Below, in pieces: positions 18,162-26,769 of a stretch of DNA of 64,000 nucleotides. The translations under genes were made by a program, and so were the position numbers. Under the pieces are notes generated by a model, which did no database searches, was not told the origin of the DNA, and worked only from the letters and a program-made list of their open reading frames with translations. Numbering within the stretch: position 1 is the first letter of the stretch; every line of letters begins with the position of its first letter. This DNA is from a virus: positions 52,031-116,030 of the IMG/VR virus record IMGVR_UViG_3300025508_000006, one strand, 5' to 3'.

Positions 18162-18903
18162 AGGTTATGTTATTGTAGCATCACGAAAGAAGTTTTTTTA
18201 TGTCTCTGCCATTAATTTGATGGAGTCAATCAAAGATTATTATCCTGAAGCACAGATTACATTTGTAGTAGAAGAAAAGTTTCTTGACGGACAAGAAAGA
18301 ATTGCAGACAATGTTATATTCTGCGACGATCATGCTAGAGCAAAACTGATTGGTATGGCAAAGTCTCCGTATGATATAACGTTTTATGTCGATGCTGATA
18401 TAGAATGTGAACATGAAGACATTGCAACTATCTTTGATAAACTTGATGGACACGATTTGATGTTTACTGGTTTACCTGCTGATAGGCATTATTGCTATGC
18501 CGAGGTGTTCTTCGAGGGTGCAAGAAAACCAGACGGCACTAAAGCAGGATTTGAATTGTGTGGTGGTGTTTGTCTATATGATATGCGTAAACCCTTAGTT
18601 CGTTCATTCATGCAAGATTGGTATGACTTGACTGTTGCTCAGTACGGTAAAGTTTGGTGGCCAACATTAGAAGATGGAGTGACCGAAGATTTAGAAAATT
18701 ATCCTGCAACTCTGAAGAGATGGGATCAATTCTCACTGTGGTGGTTAGTCAATAAAGAACCTAAGTACAAAGATTTGAAAGTCGGTATACTAGAAGACGA
18801 TGCTCGGTGGAACTTTTATTCCAAATATAAATATGATCACAACAAGGATCCTGTCGTATTGAGACACTATTCTTCTTCTGGAGCAAAGCAACTGGATTTT
18901 TAA
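18145..18903 (+). CDS. GT-A-like glycosyltransferase
   Basis: A 252-residue protein with the features of a nucleotide-sugar glycosyltransferase: a Rossmann-like start (GYVIVASRKKF), a DxD motif in YVDADIE at residues 83-85 that would bind the metal and sugar nucleotide, and a later conserved CGGVCLYD stretch. An ATG also exists at 18139, but AAAGG at 18131-18135 is only 3 bases from it and 9 bases from 18145, so 18145 is preferred. It overlaps the preceding gene. Likely role: glycosylation of phage DNA, virion protein or host surface; the target is not visible here. Confidence 0.6.
   Translation: MSEPTKGYVIVASRKKFFYVSAINLMESIKDYYPEAQITFVVEEKFLDGQERIADNVIFCDDHARAKLIGMAKSPYDITFYVDADIECEHEDIATIFDKLDGHDLMFTGLPADRHYCYAEVFFEGARKPDGTKAGFELCGGVCLYDMRKPLVRSFMQDWYDLTVAQYGKVWWPTLEDGVTEDLENYPATLKRWDQFSLWWLVNKEPKYKDLKVGILEDDARWNFYSKYKYDHNKDPVVLRHYSSSGAKQLDF
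18826..18833 (+). promoter_or_regulatory. Possible late promoter inside the glycosyltransferase gene
   Basis: Exact TATAAATA within coding sequence, ending 72 bases before the next gene (oxygenase-like). It could give that gene a late start, but coding sequence can also produce this octamer by chance (Lys-Tyr-Lys-Tyr codons). Confidence 0.4.
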
Positions 18904-18905
18904 AT

Positions 18906-19580
18906 ATGATGAAAAATATACCACTGAATGATTATGCAATTAATCTTCTGAACGAAGCACTTTGGTTTACTAAGGAAGAGAACTACAGTGCTGTTATTCC
19001 TTCTAAGATAAATGATTTAGATAAAGCAGATTGGTACACTGGTCAAGAATATTTCGAGCAGATTAAGGGCGAGGGCAGACAACATGATGGGTTCCCCGCT
19101 TTCGTTACTAGTTATTCATTCAATCAAGATTATAGGTTTGATCCTCGTAATCCACATATTGATCGAAAGATAGCAGAAGTTGCAGATCATCATGGCAAGT
19201 TGATGACTAATATACAGACCGCTTTCAATCTTAAAAAGAATGCTCTGTTCTCTGTATATCCGCCCGGTGGTTATATCTCATGGCACAACAATGCGAATGC
19301 TTCGGCATATAACTTTATATTCACTTACAGTGAAACTGGTGATGGTTGGTGGAAGCATTGGGATCCAGTCAATCAGAAAATGATTCACATTCCTGATGTT
19401 AAAGGTTGGCAATGTAAAGCAGGACACTTCGGTGCATATGAAGATGGACCCGAATCCCTAGTATATCACACTGCACGTAATGGTGAAAGCGGAATACGTA
19501 TGACAATTGCCTTTGTATTAGATCGATCAGAGATGTCTTTAGGTATACAAGATTGGGTAATTGAAGATATACACGTCTAA
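18906..19580 (+). CDS. 2-oxoglutarate/Fe(II) oxygenase-like protein with altered metal motif
   Basis: A 224-residue double-stranded beta-helix protein of the type common in marine T4-like phages. The core pattern is visible: PPGGYISWHNN (120-129), YNFIFTYSETGDGWW (135-149), then YHTARNG with His188, and RMTIAFVLD with Arg198, the usual 2-oxoglutarate anchor. Canonical enzymes use H-x-D/E...H for iron; here the first pair is H127-x-N129. Asn at this site may weaken iron binding or mark a changed chemistry. Two ATG codons are adjacent (18906, 18909) and either may be used. Substrate is unknown. Confidence 0.6.
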   Translation: MMKNIPLNDYAINLLNEALWFTKEENYSAVIPSKINDLDKADWYTGQEYFEQIKGEGRQHDGFPAFVTSYSFNQDYRFDPRNPHIDRKIAEVADHHGKLMTNIQTAFNLKKNALFSVYPPGGYISWHNNANASAYNFIFTYSETGDGWWKHWDPVNQKMIHIPDVKGWQCKAGHFGAYEDGPESLVYHTARNGESGIRMTIAFVLDRSEMSLGIQDWVIEDIHV

Positions 19581-19585
19581 ACTCT

Positions 19586-19605
19586 TATAAATAAACCTAT
19601 AAATA
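19586..19605 (+). promoter_or_regulatory. Tandem late promoters (two TATAAATA)
   Basis: Two exact TATAAATA octamers at 19586-19593 and 19598-19605 lie in the 52-base gap before the next ATG at 19633. They are 12 bp apart, about one helical turn. Start sites would be close together, giving two short leaders. Confidence 0.75.
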
Positions 19606-19632
19606 TCTCAATAGTATAGCGGATAAAGACGA

Positions 19633-19992
19633 ATGGCACACTACGAAGTATTAACAATTAATCAAGGCACAGATGTTTCTGTTGAACTGCATCTGGTTAA
19701 TGTCGATAACTCAATAAAAGACTTGACAGGACATAATGTAACTGCTAAACTTGGCACTCATTATGATGCTAAAGACTCTGACAAAACTACTTTTGTTTCT
19801 TTAGTGGCAAGTCCACCAACGAGTGGCATTGTTAACCTTTCTTTGACTAACACAGTCACTGCCGCACTTAATCCTAAGAAGCGTTACGTTTATGATGTTG
19901 AAATATCCCATATTGATAGTGACACAAGTAACACTATCGTCGAACGGGTGATGGAAGGACTTATCACTATTACCCCTTCAGTAACAACATAA
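19633..19992 (+). CDS. Small beta-sandwich virion protein (baseplate/fibre periphery)
   Basis: A 119-residue protein resembling a small conserved beta protein of marine T4-like phages: an N-terminal LTINQGTDVSVELHL strand, a LTGHNVTAKL strand, alternating strands to KKRYVYDVEI, then VMEGLITITP at the end. The pattern is similar to baseplate upper-protein N-terminal domains. It is under tandem late promoters and leads a run of fibre genes, which supports a virion role. No enzymatic motif. Confidence 0.55.
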   Translation: MAHYEVLTINQGTDVSVELHLVNVDNSIKDLTGHNVTAKLGTHYDAKDSDKTTFVSLVASPPTSGIVNLSLTNTVTAALNPKKRYVYDVEISHIDSDTSNTIVERVMEGLITITPSVTT

Positions 19993-20001
19993 AGGTTAAC
20001 C

Positions 20002-21087
20002 ATGCCAGCACCAATAGATCAGACATATAAAGTAGTCGTCGGAAATCTCACGAAGGTAAAACGTGTTGTTGTCGGCATACCTATTACTAGCGTAGTTGCC
20101 GCCGGTGCTGAAGGTCTAGACATTGACAACATCGCGGGTATTGACACTACCGGAGCAGTCAGTGGCGATCTATTAATATACAATGCGATTACTGATGCAT
20201 GGGAATCAAATAAGTTACTAAACGAAAATCAGATTATAGATGGTAAATACTATCCTTCTGATTCCGCACACGGTCTAATACTAACACGTAGAAGCGCAAC
20301 GAGTGGAGAACCACCTTATCTTCGCTCTGGTGAGATGGCGTACTCATGGTTAGTTGATTCTGCTACAGATGGATTTGGTAATGGCGGACAGAGATTATAC
20401 ATCGGTGTAGGAGCAGACTCTACTTATCCCGATGGAACTGTTCGATCAGAATCGCTTGAAGTTATTGGTGGTTCTTACTTCACAAATCTTCTTAATCATC
20501 AAGCAGGTATTAATACTGCTAACAGTGCATTAATTGTTGACTCGAATGGTAGAGTTGACTCTTTAATTGTAGATACATTAACAGCAATTAATCTTACAGC
20601 AACTGGAACAACAACTCTTGATTCAGCAGACATTGGACCATTAACTGTAAGAAACAACGCATTATTTGATTCTGATGTTAGAATATCCGGTAATCTAATT
20701 GTAGATGGCGACACTACATTTGTACTGGATGTTACACTTGATTCAACTTTAGTTAACGGTGATTTAACCGTAAACGGTAGAACTTTTCTTAATGCAAATG
20801 GCGAGTTCTACGTTGATAGCGTACAGATTGAACAATATATTGATAGTAGTGTTAATCGATTACTGACACCAGGTAGTGCGATTTCTTTATTATACAGTGA
20901 TAGCGAAAATACTTTAACAGTAAGTGCTATCTCAACAGATTCGGCAGTACTGGGTGTTGCATCGTTTAATGCGATTGCAGGAGATTCTTCTCAAACTGCC
21001 AAACAATTTACAGTAGTCGATGGTGCAGTTAGTGTGAATATACTTGATGGTGGATTCTTTGGTAATGATTCAGCGTATCCAGGGTAA
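20002..21087 (+). CDS. Putative tail-fibre/virion protein
   Basis: A 361-residue protein, mostly predicted beta strands. The middle region (GLILTRRSATSGEPP, LRSGEMAYSW, GGQRLYIGVG) matches the pattern of major-tropism-determinant N-terminal modules found in phage adhesins. The region after about 170 has repeated strand motifs (NLTATGTTTLDSADI, RISGNLIVDGDT, VNGDLTVNGRTF) typical of fibre shafts. It follows the previous gene by 9 bases with an AAAGG ribosome site. Receptor function is inferred. Confidence 0.6.
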   Translation: MPAPIDQTYKVVVGNLTKVKRVVVGIPITSVVAAGAEGLDIDNIAGIDTTGAVSGDLLIYNAITDAWESNKLLNENQIIDGKYYPSDSAHGLILTRRSATSGEPPYLRSGEMAYSWLVDSATDGFGNGGQRLYIGVGADSTYPDGTVRSESLEVIGGSYFTNLLNHQAGINTANSALIVDSNGRVDSLIVDTLTAINLTATGTTTLDSADIGPLTVRNNALFDSDVRISGNLIVDGDTTFVLDVTLDSTLVNGDLTVNGRTFLNANGEFYVDSVQIEQYIDSSVNRLLTPGSAISLLYSDSENTLTVSAISTDSAVLGVASFNAIAGDSSQTAKQFTVVDGAVSVNILDGGFFGNDSAYPG

Positions 21088-21096
21088 TTTAAAGAC

Positions 21097-21104
21097 ACTA
21101 AATA
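21097..21104 (+). promoter_or_regulatory. Variant late promoter (ACTAAATA)
   Basis: ACTAAATA in the 53-base intergenic gap, ending 36 bases before the next ATG, at the same distance as the exact TATAAATA elements elsewhere. Similar CTAAATA octamers precede the genes at 29739 and 39735. Confidence 0.45.
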
Positions 21105-21140
21105 GAAACACTAAGAGCATTATAACAGGATATAATATCA

Positions 21141-23468
21141 ATGTCAACCACTAAGTTACTAAATCGAAGAACTAATGTCCCAGGTCAGTTGCCTGGTATT
21201 TCAGACATTAGTCTTGGTGAAATAGCGATCAACACGCACGAAGGTAAAATGTACCTCAAGCGTGATAAGTTTGGCGTAGTTGATATAGTTCAAGTAGGTG
21301 AAGATGCAGTAGAGAATGTTTTTTATGTTTCTAAATCTGGTGAGTTTGGTAATTCAGGTACTTCTCTTGGCGACTCTTTCAAAACTCTTGACTCTGCTGT
21401 ATCTACAGTCACCACTCTAAAAACATTTGCATTTGACGAATCTTTATGTAGTCGTGACTTAGGTTACATCTTTGACGGACTGTATCTTGACATTGCTTTC
21501 GGAACAAACTATAATGCAGTAACATCTGGTCACGCTTATCAAAGAGCAGGATCAACTAAAGTTACAACACAGCAATTACAACCTACTAGAGTAGCGTTTA
21601 ACCAAGCACGAGGCGCTGTCGGTTCTGTTCCTGAAGTAAAAGCAAGTACTGGTATTACAGGAGCATTGTATAGAAACAATGCTCACTGGTCAGAAATAGT
21701 AGATATTCTTATTAACGGCAAGGTGAGTACAGAGCAGGCACATGACGATCTAGTCTTTCCGCCTCCTGCGGTATTACCTACAGCAGATGCTGACGATGCT
21801 GCCATCATTCTCCAGAACAATCGAGAATGGTTAAAAGGTGAACTTATAGCATTCATTACTGCAAACTATCCTTTAGCATCATACGATGAAACTCTATGCC
21901 GCAGAGACATAGGATTTATTGTTGATGGTCTAACATTCGACATATTATATGGTGGTACTCACGCCATCACTATTAACACCCGCGCCTATTTTATCGGTGC
22001 TGTAAGTCAGTTGAGCGATGGTGAAGTTCCTGCAACAGTTGCCGCATATGAACATATGAGAGATGTACTAGTTGAACTTTTCACTAACAGTCTAACTAGT
22101 AATATTACTGCTTCGGCAGATGAGACTGGCAATTCTGGACAGTATGCTACTTCCACCGAAAGTACTATTTTAACAACATTACTCGATGACATATTAATTG
22201 ACACACTAGTTGCTGGTAATCTTAATAGTTTACCTGCCGCTGTTGAACCTATTCTGACAAGTCGAGGAGTAAGTGCTGAGTTAAGAACTGCTATTTCTTC
22301 AGTTAAAGATACCGAAGATCAGATTATTCTTCAGTCGGTAAAGTCTGCTAAGAATACTGGTGACACTACAATCTTCTTGAAGTCTGGTGATTATCAGGTA
22401 AACAATCCTATTAAGTTACCACCTAAGACAGCAATTGTTGGTGACAACTTGAGAACGACTACTATTCGACCAAAGAGCGTTGACTCTGACATATTCTATA
22501 TGGATAATGGTTGTTTCATTAAAGACGTTACTTTCCGAGACCATCAGAACTTTGCTGCCTGTGTAGCATATGATCCCAAAGTAGATAGTGCTGGCGCTGG
22601 TCCATTCATCGTTCAATCACCCTACGTTCAGAACTGTACTTCTATTACCAACGATGGTATCGGTATGAAGATTGACGGATCTAAATGTTCTGGATTGAAG
22701 TCGATGGTATCAGACGCATTCACACAGTACAATGCCGGTGGTATCGGTACGTATCTCTTGAATCGTGGTTACGCACAGTTAGTATCTATCTTTACAATCT
22801 CAACACAGACTTCTATTCTTGCTGAAACTGGTGGACAATGTTCTATTACGAACAGTAACTCCTCGTTTGGTGACTTCGGACTAATTGCTCGCGGTAGTTC
22901 TCAAGTACTGTATGACGGTGTACTTGATAACAATCAACTTTTGTATGATGATACAATTCGTATTTCAAATGTGATAAATAGAGATAGTGCTGATTATTTC
23001 GGAACTGTCGGTCAAACTAAGTTGCCAAACTACGGTGATGCAATGAAGTTTGATAGTGAAGAATATTATTATACAGTGTTGGGTGTTGATTCTGTTGGTG
23101 GTGGTGTATATGACATCTCTTTCGAACCTGGACTGAATAGTAATAAATTAGCAAATCAAGAGATAACGTTCAGACAGCGATCTCAGATCACATCATCTTC
23201 GCACACATTTGAATATGTGGGTGCTGGAACTAACACGTTTACTGCTATTCCTCAGAATGGTGGTATACCAATACCAGAAAGCGAAGTAGTATACGATGTT
23301 GACACAAACGAAGGTTTAGTAGTATTCACATCGACGGATCAGTTAGGCGACTTTAGAATTGGTGCAGAACTGACAATTAAAAGACAAGAAGGTAGAATTG
23401 TAGGTGAGACGTTTGAACGATCTCTATACGCTATTCTAACTCCATATATTCTAGCACTAGAAGGTTAA
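21141..23468 (+). CDS. Tail-fibre protein with tropism-type head and beta-helix
   Basis: A 775-residue adhesin-like protein. Residues about 21-36 (ISLGEIAINTHEGKMYLK region) form the head motif of phage tropism determinants. FYVSKSGEFGNSG (62-74) is typical of the entry to a parallel beta-helix. After a long insertion with two related segments (SLCSRDLGYIFDGL and TLCRRDIGFIVDGL, an internal duplication), the helix resumes with TTIFLKSGDYQVNN, LPPKTAIVGDNLRTT and CFIKDVTFRDH. Such folds carry host-binding or depolymerase sites; no catalytic triad was identified. Confidence 0.68.
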   Translation: MSTTKLLNRRTNVPGQLPGISDISLGEIAINTHEGKMYLKRDKFGVVDIVQVGEDAVENVFYVSKSGEFGNSGTSLGDSFKTLDSAVSTVTTLKTFAFDESLCSRDLGYIFDGLYLDIAFGTNYNAVTSGHAYQRAGSTKVTTQQLQPTRVAFNQARGAVGSVPEVKASTGITGALYRNNAHWSEIVDILINGKVSTEQAHDDLVFPPPAVLPTADADDAAIILQNNREWLKGELIAFITANYPLASYDETLCRRDIGFIVDGLTFDILYGGTHAITINTRAYFIGAVSQLSDGEVPATVAAYEHMRDVLVELFTNSLTSNITASADETGNSGQYATSTESTILTTLLDDILIDTLVAGNLNSLPAAVEPILTSRGVSAELRTAISSVKDTEDQIILQSVKSAKNTGDTTIFLKSGDYQVNNPIKLPPKTAIVGDNLRTTTIRPKSVDSDIFYMDNGCFIKDVTFRDHQNFAACVAYDPKVDSAGAGPFIVQSPYVQNCTSITNDGIGMKIDGSKCSGLKSMVSDAFTQYNAGGIGTYLLNRGYAQLVSIFTISTQTSILAETGGQCSITNSNSSFGDFGLIARGSSQVLYDGVLDNNQLLYDDTIRISNVINRDSADYFGTVGQTKLPNYGDAMKFDSEEYYYTVLGVDSVGGGVYDISFEPGLNSNKLANQEITFRQRSQITSSSHTFEYVGAGTNTFTAIPQNGGIPIPESEVVYDVDTNEGLVVFTSTDQLGDFRIGAELTIKRQEGRIVGETFERSLYAILTPYILALEG

Positions 23469-23474
23469 AGAAAA

Positions 23475-23846
23475 ATGGCAACTCCACTCAATACGTTTAA
23501 GTCAACTTCTGTTACTGTTGTTGGTAAAGATACGCTTACTGGCGACAGCGATTTAGTCTATACTTCACCCAACGGAATCACGGCGATTGTGTTGATGGCG
23601 CAGGTAGCGAATATCGACTCTGCTGGTACTGGTACTTTCGAGGTTAATATGCAACAGTCGCTGTCACTGGCAGCACCAGCAGTTCACTTGATTAAAGGTT
23701 ATCGAGTTGCGCCTCGTGATGCAGTAAGTCTGATTACAGGTAAGTTAATTATTGAAGAAAACGGTGTTATCCGATGCTCAACTAATGCGGCGGGTGCTGG
23801 CAAACTGCAATTAACTCTAAGTTATTTGGAATCATTAAATGGTTAA
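23475..23846 (+). CDS. Small virion structural protein
   Basis: A 123-residue beta-rich protein starting 6 bases after the fibre gene and ending inside the next gene (8-base overlap). Features such as DLVYTSPNGITAIVLMAQVANID near the N-terminus and a C-terminal LQLTLSYLE strand resemble a small conserved structural protein that accompanies fibre genes in marine T4-like phages. Probably a fibre cap or baseplate accessory; exact role not known. Confidence 0.6.
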   Translation: MATPLNTFKSTSVTVVGKDTLTGDSDLVYTSPNGITAIVLMAQVANIDSAGTGTFEVNMQQSLSLAAPAVHLIKGYRVAPRDAVSLITGKLIIEENGVIRCSTNAAGAGKLQLTLSYLESLNG

Positions 23847-25083
23847 TACAATAAGCGTTTCGGGCACTTCTCTTACAGGTGGTGTATCCACCAGACCAGT
23901 AGAGGATCTCGATTCAGCAAGATATGAGTATATCACTCTCGATCAGGTAGAACCGAGTCCTGGTAATCCGACAACTGACGGTCAAGTTCTCACGTCTCTT
24001 GCTGATGGTACTCGTTCTTGGGGGGACATATCAAGACTTACGCTTAATGCCCTTAACTTCACGTCACTAGATTCCGGTGAAGTTGGCGACGAATATGCAC
24101 TATTCGTAAAGAACAATCCTTTTGATGCTAATGCAGATAGTGTTGTTGTTCGTAAGATTGGTGCAGGTGCATTTGCTGACACAGCAAACGAGACTCTAGC
24201 AACTGTCACCGCACGAGGCGATAGCACACAAGTCTACTCGTACTTCTACGGTGGACTATATGCTGATAGTGTAGTAATTGCTGGTAATCTTACTGTTAGT
24301 GGCACACAAACAATACTTAATACCGCAACATTAGAAGTCGATGATCTAAACATAGTTATTGCTAGAAATGCGACTAACAATGCTGAAGCAGAAGGTGCTG
24401 GTATTACAGTTGCAGGTGCTAATGCGGGTATTACATATGCATCTACAGACAACTCATGGAACTTTAATCGTCTAACTAACTTTGAGACAGGTCTTGCAGT
24501 AGTAGGACCATCTTTATTTGATTCAGTAACTATTGATGGCGAAGTTGTTATCAATAATACAGATGCATCTGTCACTGCTACATTCGGTTTATTCTTAGAA
24601 CCCACCACAAATAGACTTGTTACACGTACCATCTCAACAGATATTCTTGATGGAACAATTGAATTAACTCAGGTTGTATCGACCGATCAAGACTTAACAT
24701 TCTATCCTACATTTGTAAGTGTACTAAATGGCGGAGATAGTGCCAAAGTTGATAGTGCATTAACATATAATGCTTTTAGTAATAGACTTACTCTTGGTAA
24801 TCTTTCTTTAACTCAGATTGATAGGGACCAAGAGACCGATAACGTGCTTGTACTTTCTGCACAAGACTCTGTATCGTTCAGAGAATTGGGCAATCTTGCT
24901 TATCTCGATTCAGAGCAAGACACACTACAATCTGTAACCAGTCGAGGTGCTACTAGTACAGACAGCGTAACTTTCGCGGGTATACATGTAGAGGGTGATA
25001 TCGAAGCGAGTCGCTACTTTGACGCTTCGGCAAGACAATTAGTAATTTATGACTCAGTAGGTGCTACTCTCTGGGGTGCATAA
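23839..25083 (+). CDS. Putative tail-fibre protein
   Basis: A 414-residue protein. The region ADSVVIAGNLTVSGTQT, LNTATLEVDDLNIVIA and GAGITVAGANAG (about 138-195) is a shaft/knob module seen in many marine phage fibres. Earlier residues contain LATVTARGDST and the latter half repeats related phrases (LQSVTSRGATSTDSV). It overlaps the previous gene by 8 bases. Role in adsorption is inferred from these modules and from its neighbours. Confidence 0.6.
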   Translation: MVNTISVSGTSLTGGVSTRPVEDLDSARYEYITLDQVEPSPGNPTTDGQVLTSLADGTRSWGDISRLTLNALNFTSLDSGEVGDEYALFVKNNPFDANADSVVVRKIGAGAFADTANETLATVTARGDSTQVYSYFYGGLYADSVVIAGNLTVSGTQTILNTATLEVDDLNIVIARNATNNAEAEGAGITVAGANAGITYASTDNSWNFNRLTNFETGLAVVGPSLFDSVTIDGEVVINNTDASVTATFGLFLEPTTNRLVTRTISTDILDGTIELTQVVSTDQDLTFYPTFVSVLNGGDSAKVDSALTYNAFSNRLTLGNLSLTQIDRDQETDNVLVLSAQDSVSFRELGNLAYLDSEQDTLQSVTSRGATSTDSVTFAGIHVEGDIEASRYFDASARQLVIYDSVGATLWGA

Positions 25084-25086
25084 ATA
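25079..25086 (+). promoter_or_regulatory. Near-consensus late promoter (CATAAATA) upstream of gp13
   Basis: CATAAATA, one mismatch from TATAAATA, overlapping the preceding stop codon and ending 23 bases before the gp13 ATG. Position fits a late promoter. Confidence 0.45.
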
Positions 25087-25109
25087 ACAGATAAACATTG
25101 GAGTAACAA

Positions 25110-25865
25110 ATGGCATCGCCAGATTCAAGACAAGATTTAATCGACTTCGCTCTACGTAGATTGGGCGAACCTGTAATTGAAATCAATGTTGATATAGATC
25201 AAGTTGAAGATAAGGTTGATGACGCTCTTCAAAAATATCAAGAGTTTCATAGTGATGCAACACTTAGAACTTATCTCAAGCACGAAGTAACTAGTACTGA
25301 TGTTACTAATGGATACATTCCGTTAAACGCAAACATTCAGTGGGTAAAGAGATTGTTTCCTCTGAATTCATCGTTTGGTTCAGGCGGCAATATGTTTGAT
25401 CTAAAGTATCAGATGTATTTAAACAATATGGCAGACTTCTATAGTTTTGCGGGCGATCTATCGTACATATATCAGATGGAACAATATCTAAGTATGATTG
25501 ATCAGCAACTAAGTGGAATGCCTCAAGTACGCCACTCACGTAGAGAAGGTCGTCTATACATTGACGGCGATCTTGCTGACGGAGATATTAAAGCAGGCGA
25601 TTATGTTATTGCTGAAGTATATCAGATCATTGATCCGGAAGTACACTTGAGCATATGGAATGATATGTTCATGAAAGATTATACCACACAATTAATCAAA
25701 CAGCAGTGGGGCGTTAATATGTCCAAGTTTGAGGGAATGCAATTGCCGGGTGGTGTTACTATTAGTGGTCGTCAATTGTATGAAGACGCGACTGCTGAAA
25801 TCGAGAAACTTGAAGAGAAATTACGTCTCGAACAAGAACTCCCAGTTGACTTTCTGATAGGATAA
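25110..25865 (+). CDS. gp13: gp13 neck protein
   Basis: Head-completion/neck protein of 251 residues that joins the portal vertex to the tail. The family pattern is clear: DLIDFALRRLGEPVIEINVD then EDKVDDALQKYQEFH (about 32-46), YLKHEVT, and a C-terminal VYQIIDPEVH ... WNDMFMKDYTTQLIKQQWG segment. Followed by gp14 after one base, as in T4. A GGAG-like ribosome site precedes the ATG. Confidence 0.85.
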   Translation: MASPDSRQDLIDFALRRLGEPVIEINVDIDQVEDKVDDALQKYQEFHSDATLRTYLKHEVTSTDVTNGYIPLNANIQWVKRLFPLNSSFGSGGNMFDLKYQMYLNNMADFYSFAGDLSYIYQMEQYLSMIDQQLSGMPQVRHSRREGRLYIDGDLADGDIKAGDYVIAEVYQIIDPEVHLSIWNDMFMKDYTTQLIKQQWGVNMSKFEGMQLPGGVTISGRQLYEDATAEIEKLEEKLRLEQELPVDFLIG

Positions 25866-25866
25866 C

Positions 25867-26769
25867 ATGGCAACTAATCTTTACTTCTCACAGGGCAGAA
25901 AGTCTGAGCAGACTCTCTACGAAGATATCATTATTGAGTCTTTGAAGATGTATGGTCAGGACGTTTACTATGTCCCGCGTGAACTGGTCAACAGAGATAC
26001 AATCTTTGGTGACGATAGCACTTCACGATTCGACAATGCTTACCGTATAGAAATGTACATAGAAGGTGTCGAAGGATTTGATGGTGAAGGTGACTTGTTC
26101 GCTAAGTTTGGAGTAGAGATTCGAGATGCTGCCACATTCATTATGGCAAGACGCCGATGGTTGAACACTGTTGCTTCTATAGAAAACACTTTAGAAGAAC
26201 CGTTCTATCGTCCGAGAGAAGGCGATTTGATTGTCTTAACATTGTCTAACTCTATCTTCGAGATTCAAAAAGTAGAAGACGAGACACCATTCTATCAGTT
26301 AAAGAATCTTCCTGTGTTCCGTATGCGATGTGAATTGTTTGAATACAACGACGAAGATTTTGATACGGGTGTTGGAGAGATCGATGCAATTGAGACTGTA
26401 CACGCATACAGTTCTACGCTTATATTTGATGAGACAACATTTAGTGTAGCAAATAGTAAGTTTGAGATTGGCGAAGAGATATCACAGGTCAATGCAACTT
26501 TCACTATGAATGGTGAGATTGTTAATATTGATGCTTCTGTTCCAGGAACATATAAGGTCTATGTTTCTCACGGTGGTGCCACCGATGGTCTTTATCATAG
26601 TTGGGCAGCATCATTACCTGTAGTAGGACAGAGTTCAGGAATCAGTGAAACCCCAACATCAGTTGGCAGCGAGAACTTAGAAGTGGATAATCAGAATGCA
26701 ATCTTTGATACGGTTGCAACAGACTTCATCGACTTCTCTGAGTCTAATCCGTTTGGAGATCCAGTATAA
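25867..26769 (+). CDS. gp14: gp14 neck protein with extra C-terminal beta insertion
   Basis: Partner of gp13 in the neck. Family motifs: NLYFSQGRKSEQTLYEDI (4-21), SLKMYGQDVYYVPRELV, and FAKFGVEIRDAATFI with RRRW at about 95-98. At 300 residues it is longer than T4 gp14 (256). An additional beta segment at about 205-245 (FTMNGEIVNID, TYKVYVSHGG) lies before the conserved acidic end FIDFSESNPFGD. The stop shares its last base with the next ATG (TAATG). Confidence 0.82.
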   Translation: MATNLYFSQGRKSEQTLYEDIIIESLKMYGQDVYYVPRELVNRDTIFGDDSTSRFDNAYRIEMYIEGVEGFDGEGDLFAKFGVEIRDAATFIMARRRWLNTVASIENTLEEPFYRPREGDLIVLTLSNSIFEIQKVEDETPFYQLKNLPVFRMRCELFEYNDEDFDTGVGEIDAIETVHAYSSTLIFDETTFSVANSKFEIGEEISQVNATFTMNGEIVNIDASVPGTYKVYVSHGGATDGLYHSWAASLPVVGQSSGISETPTSVGSENLEVDNQNAIFDTVATDFIDFSESNPFGDPV

